From: Chloroflexota bacterium
GTDB taxonomy: Bacteria; Chloroflexota; Dehalococcoidia; Bin125
Length of the DNA: 15,688 nt
Direction of reading: 5' to 3'
Assembly (NCBI GenBank): GCA_026707335.1
Contig: JAPOXB010000192.1
Coordinates: forward strand, 1-15,688
Shown in pieces: positions 7,559 through 14,500 of this stretch. How positions within the stretch are numbered: the stretch's first letter is position 1; each line of letters starts with the position of its first letter. A program made the translations under genes and the position numbers. The notes beneath the pieces are model-generated. The model made no database searches and was not told where the DNA came from. It worked only from the letters and a program-made list of their open reading frames with translations.

Positions 7559-7927
7559 CTAGTCGGCGTCGAGCGCCTGCAGATAGTAGGTGCGCCGCTC
7601 GCGCGGGCCGATGATGTGGTCGATCCGCAACGCCAACTGCGCCTCGTGCGGCATGCGCAGCACGACCTGCGGATTGGAGCGCAAGAGCGGCTCCAGCGCA
7701 CCCGGCGGATCGACGTTACTGACCTCGACGGCGTACGTATCGGCCGGCAGCGAGGCCGGACGCGGCTTGACCATTGCCCGCGCCAGCAGCGCCCCTGACG
7801 GCGTCAGGATCGAGCAGGCCATCGGCCTCACCCGAGTCGGTTGATTCTGTGTCGGGGCCGCCGCAACGTCGTGGTCAACCAGCAGCGAAGGCGCCGCCGC
7901 CGGCGACGCCACAGATGAACTCACCAT
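7559..7927 (-). CDS. Hypothetical protein, 122 residues
   Basis: I do not recognise a family. The first 35 residues are rich in Ala, Ser and Pro and look disordered. The rest (from MACSILTPSGALL) is mixed alpha/beta in character, with VEVSNVDPPGALEPLL and a charged end, IIGPRERRTYYLQALDAD. There is no membrane segment or signal peptide. The ATG at 7927 is chosen because GAGGG lies 5 nt upstream; an in-frame TTG at 7960 would add 11 residues but has no ribosome binding site. A plausible promoter lies upstream on the same strand (TTGACG at 8001-7996). The SMP-30-like gene starts 40 nt after its stop, so the two may form one transcription unit. The coding call rests on the ribosome binding site and the clean gap to neighbours. 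Confidence 0.6.
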   Translation of the reverse strand: MVSSSVASPAAAPSLLVDHDVAAAPTQNQPTRVRPMACSILTPSGALLARAMVKPRPASLPADTYAVEVSNVDPPGALEPLLRSNPQVVLRMPHEAQLALRIDHIIGPRERRTYYLQALDAD

Positions 7928-7971
7928 CGAACCCTCGCTCCGAGAGACCCGCCCGTCCAACCGCCACTACC

Positions 7972-8001
7972 GCTTTAGCAAGTGTTTCCTCGTTCCGTCA
8001 A
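7972..8001 (-). promoter_or_regulatory. Candidate promoter for the unknown gene / SMP-30 unit
   Basis: On the minus strand, TTGACG (8001-7996, 5 of 6 to consensus) is followed after 18 bp by TAAAGC (7977-7972, 3 of 6). Transcription would start near 7965, giving a leader of about 38 nt to the ATG at 7927. Confidence 0.3.
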
Positions 8002-8110
8002 GTAGTCCTGCCTCGCCAGACCTGCTCAACCAACCGCACGGAACAGCGCTGCGGGGGCGCCTAGTATCCTGCCTGCGCAACCAACTGCTCCCAGAAAGGA
8101 CCCCAGTCTC

Positions 8111-9058
8111 ATGGGTGATCGACTTGATGGCCGTGTCGCGATCGTGACCGGCGCCGGACGCGGGATCGGCCGCGGACACGCTCTACTGCTCGCCTCCGAG
8201 GGCGCGCGGGTCGTGGTCAACGACTACGGCGGCTCGCAGGGCGGCGAGTTGGACGGCGAGGCGGGGCCGGCCGATGAGGTCGTGTCCGCGATCAAGGACG
8301 CCGGCGGCGACGCCGTCGCCAACTACGACTCCGTCGCTGACATGGCGGCCGGCGAGCGCATGGTTCAGCAGGCGCTGGACGCCTTCGGGCGGCTGGACAT
8401 CCTGGTCAACAACGCCGGCATCCTGCGCGACCGGATGGTCTTCAACATGACCGAGGACGAGTGGGATGTCGTCGTTGACGTGCATCTCAAGGGCCACTTC
8501 ACCGTGACCAAGTACGCCTCGCAGGTCTTTCGCCAGCAGCGCTCGGGACGGATCGTCAACACGTCCTCCGAGTCCGGTCTGGGCAACATGGGCCAGGCCA
8601 ACTACGCGGCTGCCAAGGAAGGCATCGTCGGGCTGACCCGCACCCTGGCTCGCGACCTTGGCCGTTACGGCGTGACCGCGAATGCGATCCGGCCGCGGGC
8701 CGGCACGCGGCTGACTCTGACCGAGGAACTGGCCGAGGCTCAGCGCCGAGCGCGTGAGGCCGGTCTGGCCTCAGGCGACGCCGGCGACATCGACTTCGGC
8801 GCCGATCGCGAGGCGATGATGGCGCCTGAGAACGTCTCGCCCTTCGTCGTCTGGCTCTGCACCGACGCCGCGGCCAACATTAACGGCCGCGACTTCCTCG
8901 TCTGGGGCAACGAGGTCGGGATGTACAACCTGCCCACAGTCGAGGCGGCCGTCTACGCGTCCGGCCTGAGTTTCACACTGGATGAACTCGACCGGGTCGC
9001 TGCGCAGTCCTACCTCGGCTCGCAGAAGAATCCCTGGCCTGCACAGGCGCCGCGTTAG
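8111..9058 (+). CDS. Short-chain dehydrogenase/reductase, 3-hydroxyacyl-CoA dehydrogenase (MFE-2)-like
   Basis: An NAD(P)-dependent Rossmann-fold oxidoreductase of the classical SDR type. The cofactor motif TGAGRGIG is at residues 13-20, NNAG at 100-103, and the catalytic Ser/Tyr/Lys are S152 or S153, Y165 and K169 (YAAAK). The acidic end of strand 2, VVVNDYGG with D38, points to NAD rather than NADP. This VVND.GG pattern is typical of the dehydrogenase part of bacterial and peroxisomal multifunctional beta-oxidation enzymes. At 315 residues it is longer than the usual 250, with an Arg/Glu-rich insert (about 198-240) and a 40-residue C-terminal tail. AAAGGA about 10 nt upstream is the likely ribosome binding site. 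The dienelactone hydrolase gene follows 57 bp downstream, probably co-transcribed. The substrate is unknown; a hydroxyacyl-CoA or other secondary alcohol is likely. Confidence 0.9.
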   Translation: MGDRLDGRVAIVTGAGRGIGRGHALLLASEGARVVVNDYGGSQGGELDGEAGPADEVVSAIKDAGGDAVANYDSVADMAAGERMVQQALDAFGRLDILVNNAGILRDRMVFNMTEDEWDVVVDVHLKGHFTVTKYASQVFRQQRSGRIVNTSSESGLGNMGQANYAAAKEGIVGLTRTLARDLGRYGVTANAIRPRAGTRLTLTEELAEAQRRAREAGLASGDAGDIDFGADREAMMAPENVSPFVVWLCTDAAANINGRDFLVWGNEVGMYNLPTVEAAVYASGLSFTLDELDRVAAQSYLGSQKNPWPAQAPR

Positions 9059-9103
9059 GCCTGCACTGGCTCCGCGTCAGACCTGTACAGGCCCCGTTCC
9101 GGA
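9038..9103 (+). repeat. Three imperfect tandem 22-bp repeats at the SDR stop codon
   Basis: Units 9038-9059, 9060-9081 and 9082-9103 each begin CCTGCAC/CCTGTAC and share the pattern CCTG-ACAGGC-CCGCGT. The first unit encodes the last residues and stop codon of the SDR gene. The third ends inside the ribosome binding site region (GGAAGGA) of the dienelactone hydrolase gene. The array may be a simple duplication that lengthened the intercistronic gap. Confidence 0.8.
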
Positions 9104-9115
9104 AGGAAACTCCCA

Positions 9116-9811
9116 ATGGCCATCCTCGCCCATGAAACCGTCGAGTTCACCGCCAACGGCGGCACTGCCTCCGGCTACCTGACCAAGCCCGTTGACGGCG
9201 GACCGTACCCCGGCGTCGTCGTGATCCAGGAGTGGTGGGGTCTCAACCCCAACATCTGCGACATCGCCAACCGGATCGCGGCTGAAGGTTATGTCGCGCT
9301 CGCGCCCGACCTCTTCCACGGATCCGTCACGGCGGAGCCCGATGAGGCGCAGAAGCTGATGATGACTCTGCAGGAACCCAACGCGCTGGTAGACATGTCC
9401 GGTGCGGTGACGGCGCTGCAGGCGCGCGACGACGTCCGCTCGGACCGGATCGGCGTGACCGGGTTCTGCCTCGGCGGCGGGATGTCGCTCCTGCTGGCGA
9501 TGAACAACCCGGCCGTGACGGCCGCGGCGCCCTTCTACGGCGTGCCTGGCGCCGGCATGGGCGACGCCGGCCAGATTCAGGGCGCCGTGATGGGCTTCTT
9601 CGCCGGCCGCGACGAGTGGATCAACGCCGAGGTCGTTGAGGGCATCCAGTCGGCGCTCGACGGCGCCGGCGTGCGCAACGAGATCCACATGTACCCGGAC
9701 TCGGACCACGGTTTCTTCAACGACACCTCGCCGGACGTCCATGATCCGGAAGCCGCCGCAGATGCCTGGGACCGGCTCAAGGCGTTCTTCGCCGCGGAGT
9801 TGCAGAGCTAG
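9116..9811 (+). CDS. Dienelactone hydrolase family protein
   Basis: An alpha/beta-hydrolase of the dienelactone hydrolase family, which in aromatic degradation opens dienelactones to maleylacetate, though many members act on other esters or lactones. The 231 residues match the family length. The Cys-Asp-His triad is visible as C118 in GFCLGGG, D166 in FAGRDEWI and H198 in YPDSDHGFF. E39 in QEWWGL is the glutamate that holds the resting cysteine in the classical enzyme. There is no signal peptide. A strong ribosome binding site (GGAAGGA) precedes the ATG by about 9 nt. It sits directly after the SDR gene on the same strand and before a strong palindrome that probably ends the transcript. No other aromatic-degradation genes are present, so the real substrate is open. 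Confidence 0.93.
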   Translation: MAILAHETVEFTANGGTASGYLTKPVDGGPYPGVVVIQEWWGLNPNICDIANRIAAEGYVALAPDLFHGSVTAEPDEAQKLMMTLQEPNALVDMSGAVTALQARDDVRSDRIGVTGFCLGGGMSLLLAMNNPAVTAAAPFYGVPGAGMGDAGQIQGAVMGFFAGRDEWINAEVVEGIQSALDGAGVRNEIHMYPDSDHGFFNDTSPDVHDPEAAADAWDRLKAFFAAELQS

Positions 9812-9887
9812 TCCCGGCACGAACCGGGGAGCTTGTCACCGCGAGATTGCCGCGCCGGTGCGCGGCGATGACGAACGAGATGTAGAA

Positions 9888-9913
9888 AGCGCCCCCTCGA
9901 TCGAGGGGGCGCT
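9888..9913. terminator. Perfect 26-bp palindrome, likely bidirectional terminator
   Basis: AGCGCCCCCTCGA (9888-9900) is followed directly by its exact reverse complement (9901-9913), a 13-bp GC-rich stem. It lies between convergent genes: 77 bp after the dienelactone hydrolase stop and 28 bp after the small membrane protein stop. The minus-strand side ends in a short U-run (CUUUC), and the plus strand has a matching A-run before the stem, so termination is best supported for the minus-strand gene. Confidence 0.75.
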
Positions 9914-9940
9914 GTCGATGTCAGCGTTGCGGTGCGAGCG

Positions 9941-10276
9941 TTAGAGCTCCAGCATGCCGCTCTCGGCTTCACCCTCTTCGGCTTCCTCGGACTCTTTGTC
10001 CGCGCCCAGGCCGACCCCGATGTAGACGAAGCCGCCTGCGGCCAGGCCGATGAAGAGGCCAGCGCCGATGATGATCCACAGGAGCCAGGCGTCGAAACCG
10101 CCGTCGGCCGAGGAGAGGTGCTGGTTGCCGGCGCCCAGATTGATCATGATTGCGTGCACAGCGATTGCGATGATGTTGCCGACGATCAGGCCGGGCAGCA
10201 AGAGCGCCATCTGGATCGGGATCGGCGCATCCTTGAGCCACTGCGGCATCATGAAGGAAGGAACCAGAGGCGGCAT
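9941..10276 (-). CDS. Small two-helix membrane protein of unknown function
   Basis: A 111-residue protein with two hydrophobic helices (about 22-47 and 64-91), separated by a short polar loop containing NQHLSSADGG, and an acidic C-terminal tail (ADKESEEAEEGEAES). I do not recognise a family. The predicted hairpin topology has no conserved catalytic-looking residues. The ATG at 10276 is chosen because AAGGG sits about 8 nt upstream and the hydrophobic region follows properly; a longer TTG-started reading from 10438 would overlap the divergent lipoprotein gene and lacks a ribosome binding site. It is divergent from the solute-binding lipoprotein (155-bp gap) and ends at a strong palindromic terminator. 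A regulatory or stabilising membrane role is possible but nothing in the sequence proves it. Confidence 0.75.
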   Translation of the reverse strand: MPPLVPSFMMPQWLKDAPIPIQMALLLPGLIVGNIIAIAVHAIMINLGAGNQHLSSADGGFDAWLLWIIIGAGLFIGLAAGGFVYIGVGLGADKESEEAEEGEAESGMLEL

Positions 10277-10381
10277 CGCAACAACCCTTCGCTCGCCGCA
10301 CATGGCTATCTGTGGCGACCTGTCTGGCGGCTGCCACAAGTATCGCCCTGTCGCGCGCTTTCGTCTAGTTGCCTGATCAAA

Positions 10382-10409
10382 TTGACATTGAGCGATGCGC
10401 CAATAGAAC
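10382..10409 (+). promoter_or_regulatory. Candidate promoter of the solute-binding lipoprotein gene
   Basis: A perfect TTGACA (10382-10387) is followed after 16 bp by TAGAAC (10404-10409, 4 of 6). The expected transcript would begin only about 16 nt before the ATG at 10432. No clear Shine-Dalgarno is visible in that leader. Confidence 0.4.
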
Positions 10410-10431
10410 AATCGCGGATACGATAACGCGT

Positions 10432-12357
10432 ATGTCAACGAGAGATTCCGCTGCTCACACGGCGTCGCTGCGCCTGGCGCGCCTGTCCCGCCGGTCCTTA
10501 CTGAGCGCCTCGGCGCGCGCCGGTGTGGGCGCGGCCGGCATCGCGCTGGTCGGCTGCTCGGACGACGAGGAACCGGAACTCCTGGAACAGCAACAGCAGC
10601 AGGGGATGCAAGGGCAGGACTCGCCGCCGGAGCCGCCCGAGGTTGAGCAGCAAGCGATGCAGCAGGAGCAACCTGAGCAGCCCGCGCAACAGGCTGCCGA
10701 GCCGGAGCCGCCTAGCGGGCCGACGGCAGGCGGGATCATGCGGATCTGGCTTGCGGTCGAGCGGCACGACCGCTGGGATCCGCACCGCTCGCGTTACCGC
10801 TACACCCAGGCCGCGCTCAGCCTGATGTACAACCGATTGATTCGTCCGGCCTCGGTGTCGACCGGCGAACTCGAGGCCGATCTTTGCGCGCTGCCGGAGA
10901 TGCCGGATGAGACGACGTACGTCTTCAGCGTCGACCCGGAGGCTCGCTTCTGGGCGCTCGAACCGACCGGCGCGCGCGCGTTCACGGCTCAGGACATCGC
11001 CTGGAACGTGGAGCGCCAGCAGGCCGCGGTTGACGTCAACGGTCTGCCCGATCCGCATTTCTTTCGGCGCGCCGCCTACGATCGTTCCGCCTCGCACGAT
11101 GCGACCTCGGACACGTCGATCACGTTCACCACTGCGGAACCCGATGCGGCCTACCTGGCGGGTGTGCATGCCTCGCCGTACGCCTGGATGACCAGTCCGG
11201 AGGCGGCCGAACTCTACGGCGACGACTGGCGCGACGACCCGTCGGACGTGATGCGCAGCAGCGGCACCGGTCCGTATGCGCCGCGCCAGTTCAACGGCTT
11301 CGAACTGACCCTGGTTCGCTCGGAGAACTGGTGGCGCGACGAATCCGCCTGGCCGGATGCGATCACGTTCACGACGGGCGACACGAACAACATCGTCAGC
11401 CTCTATGACGCCGCCGCCTTTGATCGCGCCGACTTCCCGCTGACCAACGAAGCGGTCGAAGCGATGCGCGAGCAGCATCCCGAGCATCCGACCTTCGAGG
11501 TGCCGCTCGATGCTGCGGTCGAGCTGCTCACGCCGCTGGCCTCGGATCCGGAGTCGGCGCTATCCGATCCGCGCGTCGTTCGCGCGATCGGCATCGCCGT
11601 CGACCGCAGACAACTCATCGATCGGCTGTACAACGGCCACGGTCACGTTTCGGGTCCGTTGCCCTGGTACCTCGACGGCTGGTGTCTCGACGGGCAACGG
11701 CTGAGCAGCTTTGCGGGCTACGGCGAAGAGCGCGACGCCGATCTCGCCGAGGTCTCACAGCTCATCTCCTCCGCCGGCGGGGCGGGCGCCGTGGGCGTCG
11801 TGCCGCTGGTCGTGGCCGACCTGTTCGAAGGCTTTTTCGCCGGCTCGGGCGAGGCGGTGCGCAGCATGATCGCCGACGCTGCCGGGCTTGAGATCGAGTT
11901 GGAGAACCGACCATTCGCCGAAGCGATCGACCAACTGCGCGACGGGGAGCGTTTCTGCTTCCTCGGCTGGGGCGCGGTGCCTCAGCAGGCCGATCCGACC
12001 GATGACTGGCTGGCCTCGTTGCATTCGCAGGGGGACCTGCATTGGAGCGACGGATCGAACGCGGAGATGGACGCGCTGATCGATCAGATGCGGATGACCT
12101 TCAATCGGGGCGCGCGGCAGGACCTGGGCCACCAGGTGCAGGAGATGCTGCTGCGCGGCGACGCACCGCAGTGGCAGGTCCCGCTGGTCAACGGTATTCA
12201 GCTCGGCCTGCATCAGCCGTGGCTGCATCCCGACCCGCGCCTGTTCGAATACGCCTGGTCGACGGATCGGCTGAGCACGAGCTGGCTCGACACGAGCCTG
12301 GATACCTTCCCGGTGGGTCGAGAACTGCCGCCGCTCGAGGACGAAGCAGGCGGCTAG
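10432..12357 (+). CDS. Tat-exported lipoprotein, ABC transporter substrate-binding protein family 5 (peptide/nickel type)
   Basis: This 641-residue protein would capture an oligopeptide or similar solute outside the membrane and deliver it to an ABC permease. The N-terminus has a twin-arginine motif (SRRSLL, R20-R21), a hydrophobic Ala/Gly-rich stretch and a lipobox LVGC with C42 as the lipidated residue, so it is predicted to be a membrane-anchored lipoprotein exported folded by Tat. Residues 43-105 are a low-complexity linker rich in Gln, Glu and Pro. The binding domain starts at about GGIMRIWLAVERHDRWDPHRS and has the family's usual distribution of conserved Trp/Asp/Pro segments, ending near residue 620. 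The ATG at 10432 is chosen because the Tat signal begins just after it; an upstream in-frame TTG at 10369 would put 21 extra residues before the signal. No permease or ATPase gene is in the window. It converges on the HAD-type gene with only 4 bp between the stops. Confidence 0.88.
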   Translation: MSTRDSAAHTASLRLARLSRRSLLSASARAGVGAAGIALVGCSDDEEPELLEQQQQQGMQGQDSPPEPPEVEQQAMQQEQPEQPAQQAAEPEPPSGPTAGGIMRIWLAVERHDRWDPHRSRYRYTQAALSLMYNRLIRPASVSTGELEADLCALPEMPDETTYVFSVDPEARFWALEPTGARAFTAQDIAWNVERQQAAVDVNGLPDPHFFRRAAYDRSASHDATSDTSITFTTAEPDAAYLAGVHASPYAWMTSPEAAELYGDDWRDDPSDVMRSSGTGPYAPRQFNGFELTLVRSENWWRDESAWPDAITFTTGDTNNIVSLYDAAAFDRADFPLTNEAVEAMREQHPEHPTFEVPLDAAVELLTPLASDPESALSDPRVVRAIGIAVDRRQLIDRLYNGHGHVSGPLPWYLDGWCLDGQRLSSFAGYGEERDADLAEVSQLISSAGGAGAVGVVPLVVADLFEGFFAGSGEAVRSMIADAAGLEIELENRPFAEAIDQLRDGERFCFLGWGAVPQQADPTDDWLASLHSQGDLHWSDGSNAEMDALIDQMRMTFNRGARQDLGHQVQEMLLRGDAPQWQVPLVNGIQLGLHQPWLHPDPRLFEYAWSTDRLSTSWLDTSLDTFPVGRELPPLEDEAGG

Positions 12358-12361
12358 AGCG

Positions 12362-12769
12362 TTAGGCCCAGCGGCGGCGGTGCTCGCGCTCGTACTCGAG
12401 GATCCGCCGGTAGACGCGGACCATTTCGCGATCCCTGGCCAACGGCTCGCGCGGCGGTTTGATCACGGCGCCGCCCAGCGCGTCGACGATCTCGCGGTGG
12501 TCGTCGATGATGAAGTCGGGCACGATGTCGGTGAACAGGTGCAGGCGCTGGCGGTACTGGAAGATCGGCTTGCCCATGATCCCGGCCAGCAGCGGCCAGA
12601 GATCGTGCTGGTCCGCCACCTCGCGCCGCGCCCCATAGCCCGACCACATGTAGACGTGATGCCCGCGCTCCTGCAGCCGCTCCAGCACCTCGCGCGCGTA
12701 GGGTCGGAGGTGCAGATTCCAGGAGACCAGGCACCCATCGACATCGAAGAAGATATTCAGCGGCCGCAC
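12362..12769 (-). CDS. Small HAD-superfamily hydrolase
   Basis: A 135-residue HAD-like phosphatase without a cap domain. Motif I is FFDVDGCLV with the nucleophile D9 and acid/base D11. Motif II is MWSGYG with S43. A lysine for motif III may be K67 (MGKPIF), and the acidic pair of motif IV is D89-D90 in FIIDDHREIVDALGG. The short length resembles the FCP/5'-nucleotidase-like minimal HADs. The start is a GTG at 12769; no ATG fits before motif I. A weak AGG lies about 9 nt upstream. It is divergent from the NrtS-like gene (20 bp apart) and its 3' end faces the lipoprotein gene at 4 bp with no terminator visible, so the two transcripts probably overlap. The substrate is unknown. Confidence 0.85.
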   Translation of the reverse strand: MRPLNIFFDVDGCLVSWNLHLRPYAREVLERLQERGHHVYMWSGYGARREVADQHDLWPLLAGIMGKPIFQYRQRLHLFTDIVPDFIIDDHREIVDALGGAVIKPPREPLARDREMVRVYRRILEYEREHRRRWA

Positions 12770-12789
12770 GAACGTTAGCCTACCGCCAA

Positions 12790-13104
12790 ATGTCGAACGC
12801 AGCCCAAACGGTCCAGTCGTGGTGCCGCCACCTCAGCGTGGCCAATCCTGGCCGTCACTTCCAGATGAAGTCCGGCCGTGAGTGCTGGCGCTGCGCCTTC
12901 CGCAACAGAGGCATGCTGCGCCGCTCGATCCTGACGAGCGCAGTCGTTGGGACGATCCTGGTGGCGATCAACCAAGGGACGGTGATCGTTGGTGGAGACG
13001 GATCGGCCGAGTTGGCGTGGAAGATTCCCCTGACGTACTGCGTGCCGTTTCTGGTGGCCTCGTGGGGCGCATTAGGGAATGCGTACGTCCGCGCGGCGTC
13101 CTGA
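12790..13104 (+). CDS. nrtS: NrtS-like small nitrate/nitrite transport protein
   Basis: The C-terminal 63 residues match the pattern I know for NrtS, a small two-helix membrane protein reported to transport nitrate and nitrite: MLRRSILTSAVVGTILVAINQ, then K-x-PLTYCVPFLVASWGA. The two helices are at about residues 46-65 and 80-101. The reading frame opens at ATG 12790 with 41 residues before the NrtS core, including a C32-x-x-C35 pair (ECWRC) and basic residues; in-frame ATGs at 12865 and 12913 would give shorter forms. None of the three starts has a well-spaced ribosome binding site, so the true start is uncertain. The gene is divergent from the HAD gene and convergent with the acyl-CoA dehydrogenase. 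The family call is from memory of the motif; other small DUF membrane proteins are possible. Confidence 0.6.
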   Translation: MSNAAQTVQSWCRHLSVANPGRHFQMKSGRECWRCAFRNRGMLRRSILTSAVVGTILVAINQGTVIVGGDGSAELAWKIPLTYCVPFLVASWGALGNAYVRAAS

Positions 13105-13130
13105 TCGGACCTTGTTCCGAGGCAGCATCG

Positions 13131-14305
13131 CTAGCGCGGCAGGCCGAGGCCTCGGGTGGCGATGATGTTGCGCATGATCTCTGAGGTTCCGGCGGCGATG
13201 GTGAGGGGGACGGAATTGAGGTATTCGTCCGGCATTCGGCCGTGGAGTGGGGCGTGGGCCTGCTCACCTGAGAGTGCGCCGGAGAGGCCGAACATGTTGA
13301 TCATGCCGGCCAGGCGCTGATTGATCATCGTGCCGTAGAGCTTCGACATCGAGGCCTCGTGGTTGGGGACCAGGCCCTGTGACTGCATCCAGGCGACGCG
13401 GTAGGCGAGCCAGCGGCCAACGGTGAACTCGATATTGAGATCGGCCAGCTTGTGTCGGACGCGTGGGTCCTCGTCCGGGCGCGTGCCGTCTGGACCGGGC
13501 TGGCTGGCCAGGTTGGTTAGCTCGCCCAGCAGGCGGACGCCGGAGACGACGCGCGAGATGCCGGAGCGCTCGAAGTCGAGCGTGGTTGTGGCCACGTACC
13601 AGCCTCGGTTTTCCTCGCCGACCATGTTCCGGGCCGGCACTCGGACGTCCTCGAAGAAGACCTCGTTGAAGTGGTGGCGGTCGGCCATGTTGACCAGCGG
13701 ACGCACGGCGTTTTCATGTCGACGAGGAAGAAGGAGATGCCGCGGTGTTTGGGGGCGTCGGGCTCGGTGCGCGCGAGCATGAAGATCCAGTCGGCGTGCT
13801 GCGCGCCCGAGGTCCAGATCTTCTGGCCGTTGATGATGTAATCGTCGCCATCGCGCTGGGCCCGCGTCTGTAGCGAGGCGAGGTCGGAGCCTGAGCCTGG
13901 TTCGGAGAAGCCCTGGCACCAGGAGATGTCGGCGTTGCGGATGCGGGGGAGGAAGTAGTCCTTTTGCTCGTCAGAGCCGTACATGATCACGGTGGGTCCG
14001 ACGCGGTCGACGCCCTGGTTGTAGACCGGGGCTCGGTGGTGCGCCATGGTCTCGTTGAACATCGCCTGCCGGATCGGCCCCGCGCCGGCGCCACCGTGCT
14101 CCTGCGGCCAGCCCAGCGTCAACCAGCCGCGCTCGGCGAGGGCGCGATGAAAGCCGCGGGTGAACTCCCAGCGCTCGCGGTTCGCGGCTCCATCCTCGGC
14201 CGGTCCCTCGGACAGATCGGCCCAACCCGGGGGTAGCTGCTCGCCGAGGAAGTCGAGCACCTCATCCCGAAACGCCACGTCCTCGGTCGAGAATTTGAAG
14301 TCCAT
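13131..14305 (-). pseudogene. Acyl-CoA dehydrogenase, disrupted by a frameshift
   Basis: Together the two frames encode a complete acyl-CoA dehydrogenase of about 390 residues, an FAD enzyme that forms the 2,3-double bond of an acyl-CoA. The first frame (from ATG 14305, with GGGAG 7 nt upstream) covers the N-terminal helices, WCQGFSEPGSGSDLASLQT (129-147) and the beta domain with INGQKIWTSGAQHADW, up to FFLVDMKTP at residue 200. Reading then has to move to another frame, where VRPLVNMADRHHFNEVFFEDV continues through to IAAGTSEIMRNIIATRGLGLPR at the stop (13131). In the first frame translation would run 60 residues of nonsense and stop at 13517. The usual Glu of the YEGT motif is Ala here (AAGT), as in a known subgroup of ACADs whose catalytic base lies elsewhere. 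A real mutation and a sequencing error are both possible; no other damage is visible. Confidence 0.88.
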
Positions 14306-14364
14306 CTGATCGCTCCCGCCACGGTTTGCACGTGCCGCCAGATTAACAGAGGGTTCTCGGCGTT

Positions 14365-14456
14365 CCCTCTCCGCAAAAGAGAGGGTCAGGGTGCGCGCCC
14401 ATTCACGAGCCGCGACGAGGGAACCCTCACCCCAACCCTCTCCCAGAGGGAGAGGG
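14365..14456. repeat. Inverted pair of REP-like hairpin elements
   Basis: The left unit is a CCCTCTC/GAGAGGG stem (14365-14371, 14379-14385) followed by TCAGGGTG. The right unit is a 9-bp CCCTCTCCC/GGGAGAGGG stem (14436-14444, 14448-14456) preceded by CACCCCAA. Read from the opposite strand, the right unit has the same order (stem, then TTGGGGTG), so the two are inverted copies of one element, an arrangement like BIMEs. The pair fills most of the 195-bp gap between divergent acyl-CoA dehydrogenase and CoA-transferase genes. This type of GAGAGGGTnnGGGTGAGGG repeat is widespread in bacterial intergenic DNA. Confidence 0.8.
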
Positions 14457-14500
14457 AGCCGGAAGCGGAACCGCCGAAACTGCCCACTACAATCTCAGCC

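Noticed and set aside
8988..9000. A further copy of the CGACCGGGTCGC palindrome inside the SDR gene
   Set aside because: It encodes in-frame Asp-Arg-Val-Ala in an otherwise normal region and differs at the first base; a chance match is likely in this GC-rich sequence.
10369..10431. Upstream TTG start for the solute-binding lipoprotein
   Set aside because: It would put 21 extra residues before the Tat signal, and the best promoter's start site lies downstream of this codon.
10277..10438. N-terminal extension of the small membrane protein from TTG 10438
   Set aside because: It overlaps the divergent lipoprotein start and promoter, has no ribosome binding site and shows no conserved character.
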